Shown in pieces: positions 1 to 62,600 of a DNA stretch of 64,000 nt. Below the pieces are notes generated by a model, which saw only the letters and a program-made list of their open reading frames with translations, was not told the DNA's origin and ran no database searches. Source of the stretch: Solea solea (taxonomy: Eukaryota > Chordata > Actinopteri > Pleuronectiformes > Soleidae); NCBI RefSeq assembly GCF_958295425.1, contig NC_081154.1, positions 13,843,938 to 13,907,937 of the forward strand, read 5' to 3'. Within the stretch, counting starts at the first letter, position 1, and each line of letters starts with the position of its first letter. Made by a program: the position numbers and the translations under genes.

Positions 1-18827
<18,827 letters not shown>

Positions 18828-19000
18828 TCTCTCAACCAGCAGCGGTTGTTGCGACGCTGCGGAGGCGGGGAAGCCACTGCTCACTGCCGGGCAAAAGTGG
18901 TGAGAGACTACGGCTTCCCTGCACACAGACAGCGGTGGTGATGGTGGTGAAAATGAGGATGGAGAAACTGGTCCACAGCTTGTAGCCCAGTAAGGAAATG
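18828..19000 (-). promoter_or_regulatory. adk 5' UTR and main promoter region
   Basis: Directly upstream of the adk start the sequence becomes GC-richer, with a GC box near 18863-18870 and several CpGs, unlike the AT-rich flanks. This suits a housekeeping promoter. No TATA box was seen. The vcl 3' end lies about 1.8 kb further upstream on the same strand. Confidence 0.4.
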
Positions 19001-19284
19001 AATTAATATGTCCAGGAAAAATATGGGAGACGACTTTCTCTCCAGACTGAGACAAAGTGCATTTAACTGTCAACAGACGGAGATAGTTATCGTGTACTTT
19101 ATGTCTCTCTCCCAGATAACAAATAATGGCCCTAGTTAGTTGTATAAACACTGTATTACAACACTGTAACATAGCATTGTAATATATATATATATATATT
19201 TGAATATATGTAGTGTTTTAGGTACTTTTTAAAATTTGTGCAATATCTGGTACTTTATTTTTATGTACTTTTTTAAATATATGG

Positions 19285-19430
19285 TACATTAGGGGTGGGA
19301 AACACAGGGTACCTTGCGATAAGATACATGGTCCACGATACCATTAATATCGCAATACAACGATTCTGTGATAATCAATATATATATTGCAAGACAATTA
19401 TATAGCGATACATCACAATATCTTTTTATT
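19285..19430. repeat. dispersed repeat fragment ('gcgataagatacatgg … gatacatcacaatatc')
   Basis: A series of GATA/ATCG-like words (ttgcgataagatac, ccacgatacc, atcgcaatac, agcgatacatcac) typical of a common fish repeat. A possibly related patch occurs near 39060-39180. Confidence 0.5.
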
Positions 19431-19434
19431 ATTA

Positions 19435-19525
19435 TTATTTCTCCTTTATTTAACCAGATAAAAGACCCATTGAGATCAAGATCTCTTTCACAAGGGTGAC
19501 CTGGCCAAGAAAGGCAGCAGCATCT
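19435..19525. repeat. dispersed repeat fragment ('tttatttaacca … cctggccaagaaaggcagcag')
   Basis: Shares ordered words with 53165-53260: 'cctttatttaac', 'cccattgagat', 'caagatctctttcacaaggg' and 'cctggccaaga.aggcagcagca'. This is a frequent fish interspersed repeat, probably a LINE 3' end. Confidence 0.6.
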
Positions 19526-19539
19526 GTCTAACTGAAGAA

Positions 19540-19795
19540 AACAAAACATCTGTGAAAAGTTAAAAGTGCAAGATTTCCGATTGTTTAAGCTTCTTAACTG
19601 TGAATATTTTCTTAATGTCTTTGCTCTGGATAACAAAGAAATCATTAAAAGTGAATCATTTTGGTTTGTGGACAAAACAAGACATTTTAGAACATCATCA
19701 TTTCCAGGTTTGACGAACACAGATCAACATTTTTAAGGTTTTCTGATATTATATGGACCAATCGATTATTAAAATAATCGTTATTTGCACCTCTA
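19540..19795 (-). mobile_element. truncated copy of the hAT-type repeat
   Basis: The minus strand reads TAGAGGTGCAAATAACGATT and continues through 'ggtccatataatatcagaaa', 'atttctttgttatccagagc' and 'ttaagaagcttaaacaatc', collinear with the left part and right flank of the element at 2215. The other end is missing, apparently replaced by neighbouring repeats. It supplies the empty-site comparison for the nested insertion. Confidence 0.75.
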
Positions 19796-20639
19796 CTCAC
19801 ATCGATAAAGATAATGCATGTATACATACAGTACAGATATAGACATGAATTAAGGAACACAGAACTGGTTGGGACTGTGGACTTGTTGCATTGTTATTTA
19901 ACTATCTCTATTATTCCCCATTTATAAGGAGTTTACTCTTTTAAAATTAATTTGCAAAAGTAGCAGCACTAATTTTTATGTTTAACTTTGTGGTAAACTA
20001 AGTCCAGAAAACCACAAAAGTGGAATGAAGGGACTCACTGCAAGTCCTGAGTAACATTTCCTCTGAATTTGGTTGATTGGTAAGTATTCAAGTTCAACAG
20101 TAGGTGTCATTGTTCACCCATTTTATTCTTCTGTATAATAATCAGCTACAACAAATCCACTGTGTGGTGAAGTGAATCAAGCTGAATTGAAGCTCATTTA
20201 TGTATTGGAGGCAGGAAAAATTGGCATGTGACTCAGGTGTGTCTTTTACCTGCAGAAGAGATGGCAGCAGGATGCATGATGGGATGAAGGTCAGTCTTTG
20301 GAGGTAGTGGTGTGATGCTCTTGGATATATTGGGTTAAATGTTATGTTGATATGAACCACTAACCAAAACCTTGTAGACCAAATAGACCCCTTTATGGCA
20401 CAGTACCACACTGTGGTTTAATGGTCAAGGTGTTTACATGACCTATAGATACTGTAAATCTCAATCCCATTGAATCCATGTAGAAGGTCCTGGAGGAAGG
20501 AAGAATCATCATAGTTGAGATTTAATTAGGTTCCAACCACTTAAATACATTAACAATGTCAAATAATCTCCTATTTCACACTTACACAGCACACATCAAT
20601 ACGCCTCTGAAGTCAGAAATGACTCAAACTCAAACATTG

Positions 20640-21963
20640 AATCCAGATCTTTTTATTTGTGGAGAGGGCAGAAACAGTGTGGATGGCTGCAACCATGATC
20701 AAAAAATTATTTAAAAAATACTACAAAATATTTTGTCACAATGAGAAACATTTCTTATCATTACAAAATACCAATTCATCCCATTTTTTTTTTTACAAGA
20801 AGCACTTCTTGTTATAGCAACATATCTCCATCATATGCGTCATATCACAAAAACCCATATTTCACAAATATATTTCACTGACACAAACATTTGGTATCAA
20901 TGATGGCCAATGATTGAGCCGCAGATGTTAACTATAATTGACAACTTCACTGCTGTATGAACAGAGCAGCATACATTACTTGATTAAAAGTTGCCTGTGG
21001 ATGTGACGCTAACTTAAATGTTTGTGTTTTGTGAAATAATGTGTTTTGTGATATGAAGACGAAGTGACATGCATTTCTGTTTTCAGAGTCGGCCTGAAGC
21101 TAAAGCTAAAGCGAACTAAGTGCCTGCACAAGCATGTTTATCACATGTGATCTCAAAGCAACATGTGAACTATACCTAGAAGGACTTGAATGCAAGCTTA
21201 CATGTGTGGTTTTCATCCTTATCTGTAGTAGAAATTGTAGTTATTTTCTTTTATTTGTCCATAATAAGTAGCCCTTATACTCAATCACTGATCAAAGAGC
21301 TAACTCTTCAAAGATCACGGCAGACTGTCTTTGGCAGAACATTTGGAAGAAAATAAACATTTGTTTATAAAACGCAAAATAAGGAACAGTGTTTTTCTCT
21401 TTTCACGTGATAATAAAGAATAGTGTAAACAGACATAATACCACTGATTATACTTAGTGTGTGCTGAGCGTAGGTCTATACTGAACTGTAATACCTTCTA
21501 AAGTTAATGTGCTTTTTCTAGCAAAGGTGAACGACTGATAATAATATTTATCAGTGCAAAGATATAAAAATGCCTCTTGAGAAAAATCTTATTTAAATTT
21601 GACTTTCTGTGGTTTGTGTCCAAAAGAGAACATCAACAATCCACCTTACATTATATGAAATCCAAACTAATCAAAATATATATATGTTTCTGGGAGTTTT
21701 GTCAAAACAATCTTTAAACACATTTTTACACGCTTTAGAAAAAAAAGACGTTCCCAGTAAGAATCTAATGTGTAACTCGTACTGATCGTCCCATTGTTTA
21801 CATTCTACTAGAACAGCAACTGTTACAGACAGGACATGGGACAAATAGACAAACCCATATTAGAGTGAAGGGCACAGAGCTTGGTTTAATATCTGTCCAT
21901 TCAGTGTCCCTCTTGGACAGCTGGACAGAACCAGCAGGAGGCAGAGGAACAGTGGCCTGTCTC
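20640..21963 (-). other. vcl: vcl 3' UTR (probable)
   Basis: AT-rich sequence directly after the vcl stop codon (21964-21966), up to the candidate poly(A) signal at 20652-20657. It has no gene of its own. Its length is inferred from the signal only. Confidence 0.5.
20652..20657 (-). terminator. probable vcl poly(A) signal (AATAAA)
   Basis: AATAAA on the minus strand, followed by a TG-rich run (tgtttgagtttgagt), which suits a cleavage signal. It would give a 3' UTR of about 1.3 kb. Another AATAAA lies at 21250-21255 and could serve a shorter form. Confidence 0.45.
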
Positions 21964-48170
<26,207 letters not shown>

Positions 48171-49893
48171 TGTATCTCAAACAAAAGCACCTCCCACTTC
48201 CACACAGGCAAGGTTGCCAGAAATCCGAGTGCTCCCTAAATTACGTAATAGATTCTCATGCCCTAAAAAGGAAAATATGTGTCTACCGTTTGTGAGAAGG
48301 AGATTCCAGCAGCTGTAAATTACTGAGTCAGAGCTGAACCTAGACCTGCGAATGACTAGAAATCATCTCTTATAAAACAAACATTGCCAATAAACTCAAA
48401 TCACCCTTGAAAAATTGTCCATAAAATAAAATCATAAATATCTCTTGGACTATTTATGTAAATGACTCATCTGAAGATAATCTATTGCAGTCTAGACTCA
48501 GTTAATCTTCATTTGTGAGTGCAGAATCAGATTCAGATTTGTTACATACAAGGAGTTTAATTGGATATACAGTAACAAGAAAATGTGAGTAAATAGTAAA
48601 AAACGTAGGATCAGCTAAATAAAATGAAGGCAGATTAAGGAGATAAACAATCGCTTTACAAGAATGGATAAAGATAAAACAGTAAAATATAAATTTGAGA
48701 TGTAAGAGTGGAAAATACACAATAATAACATCTGGAAAAGTGTGTTTACATTTGTGCAGCAGTTGCATGTGATGTCAGGTGAGATGTGCAAGGGATGTGC
48801 ACATTACTGAAATGTTAACATAATGTGTTCCTAATAAATTATCAGCAAACAACATGACAAACCACAAAGTTGTTTACAAAACACTGGATGAAGCTTTGCC
48901 AAGTGTCCAAACCATTTTTTCCCAGTTCTTTCTCCATCCAGACCTTTAGGATTGAAAACCAACTGCCAAAGCAAAGCAGCTTAGGAATTCACACAGAATC
49001 CCATGAGGGTCTGCAAGGCAGCGACCCATTGCCTAAAAAGGAAGAGACCAAAATGGAGGAATCGAGGAAGTTACTGTGTTTGAACTCTTTTGTAAACAGA
49101 CAAGGGGCTGATGTGATTTCACATTTATATAAGGAGTTATTGGTCCAATGTCAGTGCAGGAGCCACAGATTTCACAGTTATCTTGACCTTCAACTACAGG
49201 CACACACACATTCTCTGACACATATGGCTTGTGTAAATATGGAAACAAATCAACAAAACCTCTCGTTCACAATGTAATTACTCGCAGTTTATAAATTTTG
49301 TTTTATACAAGACAAAAGCCAAGTTGAGCATCATTCTCCATCCAGCATCCCAGACCTAAAATGTAGCTGTGTGAGAAGAAGAGTTGGTGCTGCTCTTAAA
49401 ATATTACTTTTGTTGAATTTGTTGTAGGGTGTAATCATTTAAACAAGATGTATCCTAATGTCAAGTCACATCACTTATAATGTTTAAAACATTTAATAAT
49501 ACAGTGAGTTGTTATTATATTAACTGAGTAATTGAAGAAAGTCTTGATTTTTTTTCAACCGGCATCTCCCTAAATCCAATGAATGCACCGTCTAGCAGAG
49601 TCCACCCTGAACATAGACATCAAAGATGTCATTTCCTCAGCTCTCAGGTTACTCACAAGCCTGTCCTCTGTGTCCATGTTGGAATGTGAGCAAGGCTGCT
49701 CACAATGGGTGGTCTACACCTTTCCTCATAGTGCTACTACTAAGATGGTGATCTGGCATGTTCCTGCTGCTGCATGCAGGCAGGAGAATGTCCTGAGGGC
49801 AAACACAGAATGCAGTCAGCACCATAAACACACACTCATTCATCCTGGCCCAGGCTGACTTCTTTTGCTTTCCATAAATTCAGTTGCGTGTGT

Positions 49894-49925
49894 GATGGTG
49901 TCCACAGTGAGCTGTGGACACCATC
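49894..49925. repeat. inverted repeat, 14-bp arms, 4-nt loop
   Basis: GATGGTGTCCACAG (49894-49907) and its exact reverse complement CTGTGGACACCATC (49912-49925) around TGAG. No T-run or gene end lies next to it. Confidence 0.9.
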
Positions 49926-50164
49926 CTGTGGTCAAAACAAGTCAATGCAGGTAAGTGGACAGCAACTGGCAGCGCTCAGGCCAAAAATGACCCGCCAGCA
50001 TCAGCATCTGGCCCGGCAGATCATTTTAAAAATTTAATTTAATCCAAAATTCAGAGCCTTTATTGAGAAAAAAATGAAGTGATAGGGAACTCACAGAGGT
50101 TCTGTTGCTAGAATTGACAATTGACGATTGTTCTAAGAGTAAATGTTCGTAAAATAACATAATT

Positions 50165-50260
50165 AGGATCAATCCAATCCAATCCAATCCAAATGTATTT
50201 CTATAGCACATTTAGAAACAACAGAGTTGACCAGAGTGTTGTACATCACACAAATACATA
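50165..50260. repeat. (AATCC)n and 'tctatagcacattt' repeat fragment
   Basis: A short AATCC tandem (50169-50190) leads into 'aaatgtatttctatagcaca', a variant of a common fish interspersed repeat with 'ttatatagcac'. Borders are uncertain. Confidence 0.5.
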
Positions 50261-51759
50261 AAATAGACTAGATATGAAACAATGTAAACAAGAAAAACAG
50301 AATATAAAACTCTTGTACATGAAGAAGGTATTTTTCTGCAGACCTCAGTGATCGTGAAGTACTGAAAGAAGAAGCTGTAATTCTCACAAATCAAATGATG
50401 CACAATAATTATTAACAGTATGAAAATGGTAAATATGGTTTGTTCAGAGCATTTTTTTCTCACACTTTATTCCCGCATCTCACACACATTTGTGTCTTAA
50501 AAGAGTCTTTGTAACAAGCTGGTGATAAGCACACTCACAAATGACTGAAGACGTTTTAAGACACTGTGAACAGACGGTGGCAAATTTCTGTTACTTTTTT
50601 AAACGAATACATTTACAACAACAGTCAGTCCTTTTTTCTGATATATTGTAATATGTTAAAAGACCACACGAGGGCTCTCAGGTTTGTAAATGGAGACACA
50701 TGTTTACAGATGAGTGAAATACTGTGTGTGTCAGATGCAGTTACTTTTTGAAATGTAAAGAATATAAGAAAGATCTTTAATTTCTGCTTTGGAGTGGCCT
50801 GGTGTTAAATATATAGATTTGTTTGGACATATTTGTGACTTTTTTCACATATTTGTGATTTGTGACAATTTTGATGCATAATTAGTAAGTTTTGGTCAAT
50901 TATTTTTCTGTTTTGTGTGTTTGTATCAAATATTTAATTACATTTCATATGTGATATGGGTGGAAATGCACATAAACAATGCACTTTGGGCTGTTTTGTT
51001 TTTGATTCTCTCCATTATTGTCATTTCTCTGAATTACTGATGTCATCAGTCGAAGGGCGTCAGACAGAAAGCACCGTTGGACGTGTGTGACTCACACACT
51101 CAGTGTTATTGTCATGTCCTGTGTCAGCAGTGGCCTTTAAAAACATGGAGGACGCTTCTCTCACAAAATGACAGTCTGGTTATAATGATCTCATGAAAAT
51201 GTAATGACTAACACTTTCACGCGTATGAAGCTGATGTCAATGTGACCTGGGTTGTTTACAGATGATAGATAAGAGGAACCAAATAAAATTCTGTTGCTTT
51301 TTTATCTTTTTGTTATTATCAGTGTTCCATAAGTATCTAATTAAATGTGAAAGCTAAATATTGAGATGTTTTGGTGATGGATTTGTGCACAACAGGTATT
51401 AATAAGCATTAATCCCGCAAAGACTATATGCTTTAGTGAAAAAGCTTAATTTAAAAGCTTTAATTCATGTTTTGGAACAAACCAACAATGAAAATTGTGT
51501 TTCAGCATCCTAATTGGAAATGAACCAATGTGCTTTGTAGTAAAAGGTATTTATTCAAGAAATCAGGTAAGAACATTAATTCAGTGTAGAAAAGATTTAA
51601 TGAAACAAACAAATAGGTCGATGTTTTTGAACCGAGCAGAGTCAAATTTTGAATTTAAAACATTTAAAAAATCTCAAGTAAATCAGTTTCATAAAGTTAA
51701 TAGGGAATAATTAACACATTTTTTTAAATGACATAATCATGTGAGGGCATTATATGGTG

Positions 51760-51789
51760 GATATATATCTATCTATATATATATGTCAT

Positions 51790-51882
<93 letters not shown>
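51760..51882. repeat. long compound (TA)n tract
   Basis: Nearly pure TA alternation, including about 29 bp at 51792-51820 and about 54 bp at 51829-51882, separated by 'cacatacat'. Self-complementary and able to extrude as a cruciform. Confidence 0.95.
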
Positions 51883-51885
<3 letters not shown>

Positions 51886-53164
51886 ATATGAAGGTTGTAT
51901 TATGGTTACTATAGGCTACCATCAATGTAACCTTCACTTTCACATTTGGGAATACGATTTAGTCATTTTCTAACGTTATTAACAAGCTATTACTTGGTGA
52001 TTACTTTATAAAGAAGATGATATTCACATAAATATTAACTCACCCATTACAAATGATTACCACACTACCATATTACCATCTAAAGTGGTAGCCCAGATGA
52101 AAATATAGACTATAGATTATATGTAAATGTGACAGTCCAACTGACTGCGACAGTGCAGATATATAATAGAACTGTTAATTTTCTTATGCAACATAATCCT
52201 GCATCTTTAACAATAAACAGTTGGTATCAGTCTTTAGGTTGAGGTTGCAAATGAGTGCAAACGCAAACAAACACCTGAACAGAAGCTCAGCAGTTAAGAC
52301 ATTAAGAATCATAAAGCAAGATGGTATAGAACAGCAGAGCTGTTAAGACACAATGTAACCATAATATACATGTAATTATCAATTTAATTTACCTACTGCC
52401 ACAGATTAATATGATATATCTCTAAATAATGATATTGAAGGTTACTTTACATTTGTGTGAATGTAACAATGAGGTACATTGTTACATTGTTTTATGTTGT
52501 AGGGTTTCCCAGAAACAAAATCCATAACAATATAAAATGGATATGGATTTTGTTTATTCAGCTCAAATTATCCTTTGAATAATTTTAGAAAATATTTTTC
52601 TGACTCTCAAAGCCTGTCTGTCATCAACAAGTGGAGGAGCGACCTGAGGCAAATGTGTCTGTCTAAATTTACATTCTTTATTAGACCATCTGTTATTGCT
52701 GCAAAGTCGCTGCAGGTCATATTTTAATCTGTGCCTTCCATACCTGACTCTCTGACTCGTCAAGGCAAAAAAAGCACAGGTGTAATTACAGATTTCCATA
52801 TGCAAATAGAAAAAGCAGCATTATTTTGGAGTCCAGTCACTTGTTATTTCAGATCGTCATTTTTTACGCTGCAGTACAAATGTGAAAACTGCAGTGCATC
52901 ATTTGAAACGGCTTGTTGCATATATTGAAACTGAACTGTTGTAGATATAGTTTATGATGTGAGAAAGTAATGTAGATAAACGAGTATTAAAAAAATTTAG
53001 TAAGGTCAAATACTTGATAGTTAATTACTTTTTGTTAGATTAGATTAATTAGTAAACACCAATTTACTATTGGTGTTTTAATATGAATAGAAGATACAGA
53101 TGTGTGTAGTACAGTATATGCAAATGTTAATTATTCATTTGTTGTGGTTATAAAATGTTTTTTA

Positions 53165-53300
53165 TCGTTTTTATTTACCCTTTATTTAACTAGGACAATC
53201 CCATTGAGATTAAGAACCTCTTTTTCAAGGGAGTCCTGGCCAAGATAGGCAGCAGCACATACGAAACACTCAACGGTTACAAATGTACACAGTTAAAACA
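53165..53300. repeat. dispersed repeat, second copy of the 'cctggccaaga.aggcagcag' family
   Basis: Collinear with 19435-19525: 'ccctttatttaac', 'cccattgagattaag', 'cctctttttcaaggg' and 'cctggccaagataggcagca'. Better preserved than the other copy; probably a LINE 3' end. Confidence 0.6.
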
Positions 53301-54284
53301 GAAGCAGAAAACAAATAAAAAGAAGATCCAGATTAAATTTACAAGCCCATTATGAAAAACAAGTGCATGCAGTGGGGTCAGCCTCAGATTGGATTTGAAA
53401 GCGTTCAATAACACTAGTTTTATATGTGTAGAAATTAGTCCTAGTCATAATTAGTCATAATAAAGCGTAAAAGTCAAGTAGTGTAATAACGTTAGATGAG
53501 GAAAGGCAGAGATCGTCTTTGATTTAGAAGTAGTGAAGGGCTTGGTTGTGTTCTATTTCTTTGCTGGACCACAGGTGTATACTGATGGTGCCACAACCAG
53601 AAGTTTCAGCAATGAACGAGGTGAGTAAAAAAAAAAAAAGAAAACTTTCAAAGAAATTTTACTTACAAATTCTGAAAGACCTCTTTAAAAGTTTCTGAGC
53701 AGGTCACGGTTGGACTGTACACTCCTGAGGCCATTTTTAGATACACAGGACACCTAATAAAGCAGCAGGAGAAGCATCCAGAATGGTTTTCTGCTGCTGT
53801 TGCTTCAAGGTTTGACATGTTGTGAATTCAGAGATGGTCTTGACCATTACTTCATGTCTAAATGCATGGAGTTGCTCCCATGTGTGCACTATAATACATT
53901 TTGAGGTGGTCAAATTTAAAAATGGTAGTTGAAATGAAACACGCATCAACTCAACTTTTCAACACAGAAGGTACATTTTCTTTTAACTTGTGAAACAAGC
54001 ATTAACGTCCACATTACTTTGGCTCGTAATTTCTATATACGTAATTAGTAATATAAGCAATTAATTTAAGTTAAATGTGAATATTAAATTAAAGTGCAAT
54101 TTTGCAAGTTTGTCAGCTGGCTAACATCCAACTAAATCAACATAGAAAATAGAAAATAAATATTTATTCTTCTTTTGGCTTCAGGTTCTATTGAAACAAA
54201 AAATGTTTTACTTAAAATCTTACAGACTTGAGTAAATGACTGTTGCCCTTGAGGAATTTATGTATGAAAGAAATGTATTGTATG

Positions 54285-54644
54285 CAGGGCTGCAACTCAC
54301 AATTATTTTCATAATCGATTAATCAGTTATTGATCGATTCTTTACTTCCTTGATTCATTAAAACTTGTTTGCGCCATAAAAAGTCAAAAAATGTTGAAGT
54401 GTTCATCAGTGTTTACTAAAGATGGAAATGATGATGGTCTTGAATGTCTTGTTTTGTCCGTTTTACTGACTTCTTAGTTATGTGGAGCAAGGAATCCAGA
54501 AAATATTCACAATAAAGAAGCTGAAAAATCAGAAAGCTGGTTCTAATTATTAAAAAGACACTAAAATCATCGATTATCGAAATTGTAGACAATTCATTTA
54601 GTCAACGATTAGTAATCAATTAATGGAATAATCGTTGCAGCCCT
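54285..54644. mobile_element. hAT-type non-autonomous element (about 360 bp)
   Basis: Begins CAGGGCTGCAACTCACAATT and ends with the inverted form GTTGCAGCCCT. It is rich in ATCGATTA words. Flanks attgtatg and aatgtgtg match at 6 of 8 positions, a plausible aged target duplication. It is an uninterrupted relative of the element at 2215. Confidence 0.75.
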
Positions 54645-55023
54645 AATGTGTGTTATCATAAAATGGCCATAATATGTCAAAAAGTTCAAATAAAATACTG
54701 GCTTCCTTGATAACAACAGTACAACCAGTATTTTCACAATCTAAACGTGGCAACCTCAAGTCTGCAATTTTCTTCATTTGGATTGCAGTCCTCGTTTTAA
54801 ACTCTAGTTGTGTTCACATAATTGTGAAATGTTGTGGTTTGTTGATAAGATATTTGTATTGATAAGCAGCTGAAGCATGAGATACCTGATAAAGTGGCTG
54901 GTGAAACTAAATGTTTGGACTGTCTGTCTGTCTTCGTCACTCAATAACATAAATCCACTGATGATGTCCCTCCCGTCTCTGCTCACGCCTTTGTCTTCCC
55001 TCTCTGTTCACACGTGGGAGTAA

Positions 55024-60885
<5,862 letters not shown>

Positions 60886-62430
60886 GGACTGGAAGAGGAT
60901 GAGAGATCAGACGTCACAGTGGGGTCACAGTCAGAGAAAATTCACTTTTCTGACTTTTACTTGGCTGTCACAGAAAAGTTCATGTTGCCCGTAGCCACGG
61001 ATCCACAGTCAGTGTTTTTACAGATGTCTGCGGTCGGGACTCGTGGCTGTGTATCTATGGCTATTGGTAACTGTGCACCTCCTCATCCATGCGTTCTCTT
61101 GTATACAGGATGCCTATGTGCCGCCATTCAGATGGACACAAGCCTACGTCACAGTGTCAGTGTCACGCTGAGGTGCCGCAACAATTCTGACAGTGCCGAT
61201 ACCTCACCTCGTCTTTGAGCTGTCATTTCATATTTACAGTCTGGGAAAAATCCAGCCGCTGTCGTCGTGGTGACTGCGGTGTTTGTAAATGTGCTGTGTA
61301 GATTTGTCGCAATTACGTGTTCTCATGCTGTTCGTACTATAACATATTGTGCTTCAAAACACCGATAGAGAGATATTTGATCAAACACGAGGTTACGATT
61401 GTTCTGGCAGTGTCATAACATGTACAGTGTCTCAGTGTGAGTTGAAAAATAATGTCATACCAGCCCATTACATTTGGCTTATCATTAGTGTATAAACTGT
61501 AAATCTGATATTGGTGTCTAAACGCAGTCAAAGTATTATAATGGATGTAATGGTTATTAATGTGCTTACATTATTTATTTATTTGATTCATGCATGCAAC
61601 ACGTGTTGAAATGTTCTGTATGTTTCCACAAAAGATAAAACGAGCTACATCATGTGGGCATGAGGAACATCTGTTGATGTTGCTTTTTTTGAAAATGTTG
61701 AAATGATTTTTTCATTTTTGCATTTTGTCATGCACTATCTGGTGAACGTCACTCACCTCGGCTGTTTTTTTTTTTCGATCATCTCTTCTTATCTCTCCTT
61801 CTCCAGCGAGAGCAGCCTTCAGTGCTGCAAATGTTACAGGCAAAGGAAGCAGTGATCGGTGAGGGAAAAAGAGCTGTATTAAATGCCAAATGGAGCACGA
61901 GATGATTCTGTTTCACAATCAAAAGGTTTTTGTTTTTTTCCTCTAATGGCTGTAAAGATGCTGAGATATACGATGACAGGAAGTCAGCGAGCGGGTGTTG
62001 GAACATATCAAGGCAAAGCTTAGATCAGAGTCTGAAAGTAATCCAGGGCAAATTAGGCTCCACTGTGACTGTGACAGACAAGGAAATAGCTCCCAGGCCT
62101 AAAGTGTAAAAACCAATATATTTTATGGCGTTATTATGAAATGCTTTGGACATAATTCACCTTTGACATGGACCATGAAGAGTCTCTCCGTCTCTTACTT
62201 AGTTGGAAACACGGAGTTAAGAATTCAAGCACAAAAGTTTGTCGCTCTTGATGAAGCGGGTCAAAATGCACTGTTACACAGTCACTGATGCTTAGACAAC
62301 TGAATTACAGCACTGTGTTATCTGTCAAAATGATTGAAAGTCAATTAAATACAGCAATTTGTTGTACCTCACGTCAAGAAGGTGCTCGGTTTTCCTGTGT
62401 ACTCAAACTCCCTCATTCTTAAGACTCGAG
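60886..62430 (+). other. probable 3' UTR and downstream flank of the C1q-like gene
   Basis: Sequence after the TGA (60883-60885). No AATAAA was seen close by; an ATTAAA at about 62343-62348 is a possible signal. The open frames at 60659-61218 here are other-frame or UTR artefacts. Confidence 0.4.
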
Positions 62431-62439
62431 AGAAGTTAA

Positions 62440-62600
62440 ATAGAGACTCTAAACTGACTGTAGGTGTGAATGTGAGTGGGAATGGTTGTTTGTCTTTGTA
62501 TGTTTGCCTTGTTATTGACAATCCAAATTGCATACTGCCTCTCAACTAATGCTGGAATTGGCTCCAGCTCCCTGGCAACTTTCAATATGGATTAATTTGT
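62440..62600 (-). repeat. degraded inverted copy of the 15160-15440 repeat family
   Basis: 'gactctaaactgac', 'ggtgtgaatgtgagtgggaa' and 'gctggaattggctccagctcc' are the reverse-orientation landmarks of the family at 15160-15440. Confidence 0.55.

Larger units (their letters stand above)
19001..20630. other. adk-vcl intergenic region, filled largely by repeats
   Basis: Between the adk promoter and the vcl poly(A) site lie a short (TA)n run (19183-19199) and a cluster of repeat fragments at about 19285-19795 (listed separately). From 19800 to 20630 no gene or clear repeat was seen. The minus-strand frames at 19289-19720 and 20142-20411 are within or beside repeats and lack domains. Confidence 0.55.
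48171..54276. other. vcl to C1q-like intergenic spacer; no gene seen
   Basis: A 6-kb AT-rich spacer. It holds a degraded 'gattcagatttgttacatac' repeat fragment (48528-48600), a hairpin at 49894-49925, a 'tatttctatagcacattt' fish repeat fragment (50195-50260), a long TA tract (51760-51882) and a LINE-like fragment (53165-53300). None of the short open frames shows a recognisable domain. Confidence 0.55.

Noticed and set aside
19289..19720. 143-codon minus-strand frame
   Set aside because: It runs through three different repeat fragments, so it is not a gene.
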